Origin: Anadara kagoshimensis
Taxonomy: Eukaryota; Mollusca; Bivalvia; Arcoida; Arcidae
Direction of reading: 5' to 3'
NCBI GenBank assembly: GCA_021292105.1
Contig: CM037871.1
Span: 21,200,057 to 21,264,056, forward strand
DNA length: 64,000 nucleotides
Below the pieces are notes generated by a model, which was not told where the DNA came from, made no database searches, and saw only the letters and a list, made by a program, of their open reading frames with translations. The translations under genes were made by a program, and so were the position numbers. Positions 56,601 to 64,000 of this stretch are shown here, piece after piece; positions within the stretch are counted from its first letter, which is position 1, and every line of letters starts with the position of its first letter.

Positions 56601-58140
56601 ATGTGTAACATGTAATCATAAACAATACCAGTCTATGTTTAAATCACAACCGTAAAAGCAAAGTAACTAGAGGCTCCCAGGAGCCTGTATAGCTTACCTA
56701 GGTAGAGTTGTTGCAGAATGAAAATCAACAGATTGTCTAATGTTTAAATAAATGCTTGAAATTTATTACACAATATTTATTTCTATCACAAAATTTCAAT
56801 ATTATTTCCTTTCAAAACTAAACCATATTTCAAAATTTTGATACAATACATACCAAGTATCATCGACTTTTCATGTATAATACCCGAGAAATTTTCCTTA
56901 TCCAAAAACTGGTCAATGGACCATGAAATTAAGGTCAAGGACAAAAGCCATACGGCAGTCTGACTGATGTACTATCCAAGATCAAGCTACATACCAAATA
57001 TCATTGACCTACTATGTGAAGTATTCGAGATTCAGAGAAACTGACCTAATCCAAAAAGTTCAACATAGTCACTGGAGGGTTAAGTTTAGGTCAAAGACAA
57101 AAGTCATATGGCAGACTGACATGTACTCTCTAAGACTAAGATACATACCAAATATCATTGACCTACCATGAATAGTACCCTAGAAAAACACCTAATCCAA
57201 CAAGTGTTCCAATTGGCTCAGTAGTTTCAGAGAAAAATATCTTTGAATGTATTTTCTCATAAGGTCCAATGTTAAAATATGTTCTCCGCTGGCGGCCATC
57301 TTGGATTTGGTGTGGCCCTCAAAAACCACAATGTTGAAGGGGCCATTCAAAAACTATTGTGGCCAAGTTTGGTTCCCATTGGCTAAAGGGTTTTAGAGAA
57401 AAAGATCTTTGATATTGTTCCCATAGGGTCCAATGTTAACCTATGTTCCCCGCTGGCCGCCATCTTGGATTAGTGGAGACTAAAAAAAACACCGGTTTCA
57501 GAAGGAACCATCTAAGGACTACTGTAACCAAGTTTGGTTCCAATTGGCTCAGTAGTTTCAGAGAAAAATATCTTTGAACATATTTTCCCATAGGGTCCAA
57601 TGTTAATCTATGGTCCCCGCTGGCGCCCATCTTGGATTAGATGCGGACATGTCGGACACAATTTTTAAAGTAGACCACCCAAGGACTGTTGTGACAAAGT
57701 TTGGTTGCAAATGGCCTAGCGGTTTCTGAGGAGTTGATCTTTAACGACGGACGGAAGACGATGACGACGGACGCCAAGTGATGGCAAATGCTCACATGGC
57801 CTTTTAGGCCAGGTGAGCTAAAAACTGAAAACTGGCAAGGAAGTTAAACATGTCAATTTCAACCAGGGAAGTGAGGCCAGCAGGTGCTCTAGGTGAATAA
57901 GAACTGCCTGTCTAGCTGACTACACCTGCCATGTGTGAAATGTAATTAAACAGAAGCACAAAGTAAAAACTTTGGAAACTGGTCAATAAGTTAAACATAT
58001 GAATGTCAATCAGGGAAGTGAGGCTGTGTGCTCTGGACGGGTAAGCACTTACTCTCAAGCTTGCTACACCAGCCACGTGTGAAAATTGATGGGTATATTG
58101 AGTACTATTAATAAGAAAAGAACAAAGATACTAACTTACC
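53640..58140. repeat. Segmental duplication: 3' flank of gene 2 (paralogous to 1-3288)
   Basis: Sequence order matches the flank of gene 1: A-rich unit array, 27-bp minisatellite (55920-56165), 'ctaacttctataaaataaaa' block, 'cattcattgatggtggtttc' block, 'caaccagggaagtgagg' blocks, then the last exon. The array here is about three times longer (2.2 kb against 0.7 kb or more visible). Differences include element A, present only below gene 1, and element C, present only here. Confidence 0.9.
56667..57819. mobile_element. Non-autonomous element C, GCTCACCTGA family, different core
   Basis: It starts CTAGAGGCTCCCAGGAGCCTG (palindromic, like GGCCCATGGGCC in A and B), has GCTTACCTAGG near 56692, and ends with the hairpin ATGGCCTTTTAGGCCAGGTGAGCT at 57819. 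The core has three units of about 167 bp with 'gtccaatgttaa' and 'gccatcttggat' (about 57200-57660) instead of the 145-bp units. The empty site is at 1488-1500 below gene 1. Confidence 0.85.
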
Positions 58141-58142
58141 TA

Positions 58143-58421
58143 TTACCATAAGATCCCGGACACCACGTCACACAATTTCTGTGTGATCTCTATAGCCTCT
58201 GCTGACACAGTAGCATCAAACATTTCTGAAGGAATCTTTGGCATCTGATGAATATCTGGATAACACATTTGGGTTTGGCTTCCAAGCAATGCATCCAAAG
58301 CATTAGCTAGCTCACAAATCTCTGGTTCAAGTCCATTGGCAACACGTCTAAGTTCATGACTTTCAGTTACACGATTAGCATCTCTATAATACCATACTGC
58401 TTTCATCACTTTTTCAGCAGC
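58143..58421 (-). CDS. SACS-like: Gene 2 terminal coding exon (HEPN second half)
   Basis: Acceptor TTCTTAG, then AAEKVMKAVWYYRDA, 92 residues to a TAA at 58143-58145. It differs from gene 1 at only a few residues and one length change; the final 40 residues are the same. Confidence 0.85.
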   Translation of the reverse strand, partial: AAEKVMKAVWYYRDANRVTESHELRRVANGLEPEICELANALDALLGSQTQMCYPDIHQMPKIPSEMFDATVSAEAIEITQKLCDVVSGILW

Positions 58422-61400
58422 CTAAGAACACAAGTGTATACTTTATAATGTATGACTACAAAAAACACGAGCCTTTAAAACTAAAAATTTACAAATGGCT
58501 GGTTATAATGCTAAATCTCATTTCCCAAAGCCAATATGTTGATAGAGAGTTAGTATTGGTAAGTATCACTTATAAATTCATCATTGTTTTACATTTGACA
58601 ACATTTCTTGAGGATAAAGACAGCTTATCGTACTTTACATAAACAGCAAATATGCAAGAGCTGACACAATTGAAATTTTCAAACATTAACAAGAAATCTG
58701 TGAGCTACTGCTCATTTAATATACCCCTGCTTTTACATAATTGAAAAATAAACTTTAAACTGAGTAGATAAACAGGAAGTGGATGTCTGTCAGACTTGAA
58801 ATTGGTACCTGCAACATGGGACCTAAAACTGAACTCGCCTAATGTTAGATAAAGTGATATACAGCATTTGGTTTTAAAGTATGTCACCAATATAATGCAC
58901 TTGTAGTTCCTATGGTTATGGCCTTTTGAAATAGGTGGTCAATGAGAGGGTTATATATTAATTTTGCAAAATGATTTCTATATATGTTATAAAAGCCTTT
59001 GGAAGTCTAGGTCATTTAAAGACCCATTGCAGTCACATCACCTCTCACTTAGAAGGTTAATTTAATAAAAATCATTAGTTTTCTTAACTAATCAACAACA
59101 AACATGTCTAACCATATTCAAATCTCAATAAAAAAAGAGAAAACCTTGAAAACTGTCAACATGGTCAAATTCAGTTTAACACGTGAACTTGTACCAGGTA
59201 AGTGAGACTGGATACTCAGGAAGGATAAGCACCTCCTGTCTAGCTAGCTACACACTAATCAACTTGTGTAAGTAAAGAATCTTGTATAGAGCATAACACA
59301 TCATCACTCCATTCCTAAAATTGATGTATAAGTATGCAAATGCCAAGCATTTTTTTTCAGATGTCTAACTTTACTTTAGAGATATATTTTGTTACCTGGC
59401 AACAGTTGTAGCAGATCCAGTTATGTGCTCCTATATCATCAGCCCCAGGGCAAAATGTCTGTGCTGCGAGTAGATCTTTACATCCTTGTCTGTACCATCT
59501 TTTGGCTTCTTGTGGCAGGGGGGTTTCTTCTCTTTGAGAAGGATAGCTATGTGAATCACCATAACCATGTCCTCTAGAAGATCTAGATTGACGGGCCCTT
59601 TGTTGATAACTTCGATCCCTTCCACAGGATCTGTCAACATCATTGAACCAGGCTTCATATGTTGGGTTTGATCTTCGCCCACCCGTGTTACTGCTTTCAG
59701 CCTCATCAATGTCTTCACCATTGTCAAGTCTTTGTATACACTGTTTTATATACTGGAATACTTTTGTTGCAAATTCTTCATTGCTGTAGTTTTTGTCTGG
59801 ATGCCACTTTCGTAGTAACCTTTTAATAATTAGTTTTTTCTCATTCTCAGATCTTCCCCAGATAGGTTTCAAAATCTGTCTAATTTCTCGGTACACATCC
59901 TCTAATGGTCTAGAAATGGGTTCTGGAGCTGCTTGTGGTCTATTTGGAGGAATGTGTTCAGCTGGAGCTAATTCTCTACTTTCTACTTCCATATTACGAT
60001 TAAATTTGTAGATCTTGTATGCTGGAACTTCTTTGACCCGACCAGATCCAATTTTTAAAGTGTACATTTGATACAGGGGAATCAATACAGATGGGTAAAT
60101 TTCTTTCATTTCCAACTTTTTGTTAACAACAGCATACATAAAAATTTGTTCACTCTCCGACTCATTTCCATCTGGTATTTCCTCATCAGCAATTTGTAAT
60201 GCCACATATTCACCGACATCAAACTCTGTGAAGGTATTATCCAGCATGAAATGCCACTTTGGATGAACAATGTCGCCTGCTGGTGGAAAAACTGTTGTAG
60301 AAGGTGACTGGTTCAGTGAATATTCCATAATTTTCATTTTATCAAGCATTTTTTTCAATTTTTCAGGATGATTTATACTGGTTAACAGCTTACACACATG
60401 AGCAGTACTTTTTGATAGGAGAAATCCTACACACCAATTTAACATTGATGCAAAATTAAAATCAATTTGTTGTATCCAATCTTTTTTGTTACTACAGAAA
60501 TAAAACAGCCATTCTTCATTTTGTTCATGAGCACTTTTTTCAACATGACAATTAATAGATTCTCTTCCAATATCTTGACCCTTAAAAGTATATGCCATCT
60601 CCAAGGACTTCACCTGGTGTATTGTAATTGACTGGAGCTTTGCCACAATCTTTGATGGATCAATAGCAGGTTTTGTATGTGTTGTTTGATCCAGCAGATC
60701 TGGACTGTTGGCTTCATGAAATATCAGCCTAAGTACACTTTCAACAAACTCACTTGTTTGAATAAAATCTTGTAACTGTCTTCCTTTACCATCATTTGCA
60801 TCCTCCAGTGATGTAGTGTCCACAGAGCTATCAATCAACTCTGATAAAAGCTTTGGTCTGTACTTGGTTGGAAGGAATTTGATGTACTCATTTCCCATTT
60901 GGAAATGAATTCCTAATTCTTGGAATCCAATAAAAAATACCAAATGTTCTTCTCTTTGAACATACTCTTCATAAGTAGAAAATCCGAGTATATCAATTTT
61001 GATGCATCAACAAGTTTGCACTCTCTAGATGGCAGATATAAAACTTTCACCTTCAAATCCACAGCATCACTGCTTTCTTTTCTTCCTCTTTCATGCCTTT
61101 CAACAGAAATGAACAGTTTCATTATCACATTGCTTACCACTCGTAACTCATTTGGATGCATTTCCTTTCCAGCTATAGCAATGGCCATCTGTTCCAACAC
61201 TCTGGCAAAATTGTCACATTCTACTCTACGATTTGTTCCAAGCAATTCAAATAGTTTGAAATATGGCACATACTCATCTGGTAGCGGATATAAATATGAT
61301 TTGATTATTTCACGAGCCTCTAATTCTTTCACTACATTGTTACAAGTCATGAGTTTATGGTCTTCTCTCAAATACACAAGTGGTTTTAATTCAAGTCCAT

Positions 61401-64000
61401 GTTTAACAATACTTTTATTTTCATCATTTTCCAGTGTCTCCCTATTCAAATATTCATACAGGCCATTCATCAATCCATGGATTTTATCTTTATCCAAACC
61501 TTCCTTCTTTTTCTCTATGTTCTCTTTCAAGGAATCACATACATTCTGTACATGTTGGACAAACTTCTGAAAGCTAGGCTTATCACAAATACCATAATTC
61601 TTTTGTAAATGATGAGGTGGAGTTGCCCAAGATGGGATTAGTTCACAATTTGTCCACACCAAATTTTCATGGTTGTTAGTTAATGATCCCGAAAAACAGA
61701 TTAGTCTTTCTGTATTAAACTGTGAGTGGACTCTCTCTAAAAACTTCTTGACTTTGTGAGGGATGATGAATTTTATTTGTGAAATTCTCTGATGATCATA
61801 CTTCTGCACATCTGAGCTGAACAAGTGTTTAACCAAGGCTTTACATCTTTTTTCAACATGTTCTGACTGCAATCCTCTCTTTTCAACTTCTTCAATAAAA
61901 GACACAAACATTTGAGGTGTTACTGTTGTTTTCATTCCTGCTAGTTCCATGAACTTGCTCCAGTCTTGTTTACAAAATGGTTCTGGTGGAAAAGATAGGA
62001 AATCTCCCATTACTTCAAAGACCTCCTTGTGTGGACTGTAGAAATTTGATGCAGTTGCCTTAGATCCTTCTGCTGTCAATATGAAGTCTAATTTCTTGAG
62101 TCCCTGGACAAGTCTTTTCTCATCTTGATTAAAAAAGTCTTCCATCTTAGAAAGTAAATTTACTTTTATATACTCTAGGTGCACCAGCTGGTCAGATTGT
62201 GACAGAAAATGAAATGTTTTGAAGATATAATCTGTGTATACATTGCAGAAATTACTTTGTGAAAATTGTAGAAATTCATAAAGTGGTCTTAAAATGTCAT
62301 TGTTCTTCAACAATATAACACTTGAATGTTCTCCCCACCTCTCGATTCCATTTGGTGGCAAACCATTTGGAAGAAGTAAAACATTTCTTTGAATTCCTAA
62401 ACTGGTCCGTGTGCCTTGTATTGTAATGTGAATTGGCAAATCTTTGAGCTTTGATCTGATATTTTCCTCATGATCTGTGCAACTAAGAATCTGCTCCAAG
62501 TTTTCTGATAGATATTGTGAAATGGAGTTACAGTCTGCCTCATTCAGGTCATTTAATTTTTGTTGATGTAAAGAGAGGCAATTCAATACTTCTAATGGTT
62601 TATCCTGTTTTGCAACAAGATGTTGTTATCATGTCATATGCTTTTGTATAACTATGAAAGCTATCTTCATCTACATCTGGTAGGTTGAGTTTGCTCAGTG
62701 TTTTTTCCATGACTCCAGAAAATGTTTTCCTTAAAATAAGTTTTTCATAATGAGAGATTGGAAAAAGTATTTTCAATTTTTCCAAACATGGCAAAAGACT
62801 CCAGCGTGATAGAGGATTAAGCAACTGTATCAACTTCAATCTTTTTTCTTTTGCATCTTTTACTTTGTCTATATCTTCAATAGTTCATAAATCAACTTCC
62901 AAAAAATCCAATACACATCTATTTCTTTAATGTATTGCCATGCAACTGGTGTATTTTGTTGAAATTTTTCTGATGGAAGTACTTCTGGCAAGTGCAATGC
63001 TACAGCATTAATATCAAAAACTTTGAAAATACCATTTTCTGCTCCTAAATCAGCACTGAAGTAATTAACCATTTCTGAACATAGAAATGACCTCAGTGAG
63101 CTCTTGAAAAGTGTACAGTATTTTGTGCAGAAAACTGGATTTGTTCTTGAAAATGTATGTAAAACATCATCATTTGTCAGACACAATGGCAGCCCCTCAA
63201 CTTGTTCCAGAAAGCTCTCAGACTTTTTGCAGTATTGTAGACATTCCAGTACATTTCTTTTCTCTAAAAATGATGTTTCTGTAACATTCCTACCCAATCC
63301 GTCTAGAGAACACCGATCTGGAATATCTTCATTTCCGTAAGACTTCAGAAACTTAATCATATATTCAGGAGTAATGGTTGATGCTATAGATACATCAGCT
63401 TCGTGCAAGTTTTCCAATATTATCAATGGTGAATTCAATAATTTCATTCCCAACATTTTACTTGTTCTTCTCAAAATTTTTGATTTTTCTACCTCTGTAG
63501 AAGTTGGTGTACCCCGATGATCTGACAATTCATCAAACACTGATATAAAATGGCATCTGTTGCTGATCAGAGAATAAAATGATACATTCCATTCTTTACT
63601 GTCTTTGGCTTTCTTAAAATAAGATACAAAAACGTCTTTCTCTTCATCAACTATCTGCCTGTAAAATGAAGCTGTTAGATATTTCCAGTATTTTCCAGTG
63701 GTTTTTTTGAAGTCAGGAAAAACAGAATGGAATTTCTTGAGAGCCTGATTCAGTTTTGATTCTTCCATTTGAGTTCCATTAACTAGATACAACTTTTCTT
63801 TTAACACCTGGACAGCTGTAAGGTATGTGGGTACTACAACATGTTTGATCAGATTTTCATTCCAAAGGACGTGCTTGTCCTTTTTATCATTTTCCCATAG
63901 ACTGCGTCTGGTCTCGTGATCCAAATCAAAGTGTCCATTTACAATAACAGGCAATCCAGTTAGACATGGTAATGGCAAAAAACAAAATGCTGAAAAAGTT
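58143..64000 (-). CDS. SACS-like: Sacsin-like gene 2, 3' half (partial; runs off the window)
   Basis: Exons are 58421-58143 (HEPN end) and a giant exon from beyond 64000 down to 59396. The visible reading corresponds to gene 1 from about 9080 downwards: rest of sacsin repeat 3, the long tail, J domain and HEPN. Frame changes of one base are required near 62880, 62625 and 60985; at each corresponding place gene 1 is intact. Relative to gene 1 it lacks about 10 residues near 62780 and has about 15 extra near 61720-61760. The 5' part, including repeats 1 and 2 and the start, is outside the window. Confidence 0.85.
58422..59395 (-). other. Last intron of gene 2
   Basis: GTAACA donor at the 59395 end and TTCTTAG acceptor at the 58422 end. 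AT-rich. A stretch near 59100-59260 resembles the 'aaccaggtaagtgagactgg' flank repeats. No coding content. Confidence 0.7.
59396..64000 (-). CDS. SACS-like: Gene 2 giant exon, 3' part (partial)
   Basis: The donor CAG|GTAACA is at 59396-59395, identical to gene 1. The reading is open at the window edge (TFSAFCFLPLP at 63990-63960). It carries LPVIVNGHFDLDHETRR of repeat 3, MGDFLSFPPEPF near 62010, a J domain with KWHPDKN at about 59800, and the NWICYNCCQ end. Frames change at about 60985, 62625 and 62880. Confidence 0.85.
59715..59905 (-). other. J domain (DnaJ) of gene 2
   Basis: EDVYREIRQILKPIWG, then KRLLRKWHPDKN, then EEFATKVFQYIKQC; the HPD tripeptide is intact. Only a handful of residues differ from gene 1 over the whole J domain, unlike the diverged sequence just upstream. 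Confidence 0.9.

Noticed and set aside
58143..64000. Gene 2 as merely the other allele of gene 1 placed in tandem by the assembler
   Set aside because: Divergence in the 60.0-61.8 kb block is far above allelic levels and the flanks carry different insertions (A against C); true paralogy is more likely, though read depth was not available.

Overview
The window looks like part of a molluscan, probably bivalve, nuclear genome. It is AT-rich and intron-containing, dense in short transposons and minisatellites, and carries many copies of interspersed families that I associate with bivalves: tRNA-derived SINEs, elements closed by a GCTCACCTGA / TCAGGTGAGC inverted repeat, and 'gacctttgacc'-type repeats. 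The organism call is inference; no rRNA or mitochondrial marker is present.

The main content is two sacsin-like genes in head-to-tail tandem on the minus strand, about 54.85 kb apart (equivalent terminal exons at 3289 and 58143). Gene 1 (3289-31006) appears complete. Five small exons (31006-30872, 22785-22663, 21598-21451, 18959-17763, 17330-16914) lead into one giant exon (15450-4455) and a terminal exon (3570-3289), about 13.3 kb of coding sequence. It encodes three sacsin-type GHKL/Hsp90-like ATPase repeats, a J domain with an intact HPD motif and a C-terminal HEPN domain, in the same order as vertebrate sacsin but without an N-terminal ubiquitin-like domain. Gene 2 (58143 to beyond 64000) shows only its 3' half. 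The giant exons are interrupted by single-base frame changes (about nine in gene 1, three in gene 2) at non-homologous places and with no clear in-frame nonsense codons between them, so assembly indels or very recent decay must be weighed. The paralogs are a patchwork: the J-domain/linker/HEPN block and the 3' flank are nearly identical, while the block immediately upstream is strongly diverged, suggesting gene conversion.

Intron 1 of gene 1 (22786-30871) is mostly minisatellite (about 31-bp and 30-bp units), interrupted by a 1.3-kb mobile element and a fold-back element with a 61-bp-armed hairpin. Introns 2, 3 and 5 carry SINEs and a TIR element.

The region 31-53 kb upstream of gene 1 is a transposon field: SINEs, several TIR/MITE families (some nested, with target-site duplications) and minisatellites. 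At 41.19-44.45 kb lies a 3.25-kb element bounded by about 50-bp terminal inverted repeats. It encodes a C2H2 finger, a Q/P-rich linker and a P-loop packaging-type ATPase (broken by two stops and one frameshift), followed by three tightly packed ORFs. It resembles a cut-down Polinton/Maverick- or adintovirus-like element and is the most unusual item here.

The segment 53.6-58.1 kb is the duplicated 3' flank of gene 2, equivalent to 1-3.28 kb below gene 1. Comparing the two flanks gives filled and empty sites for two mobile-element insertions and defines their borders.
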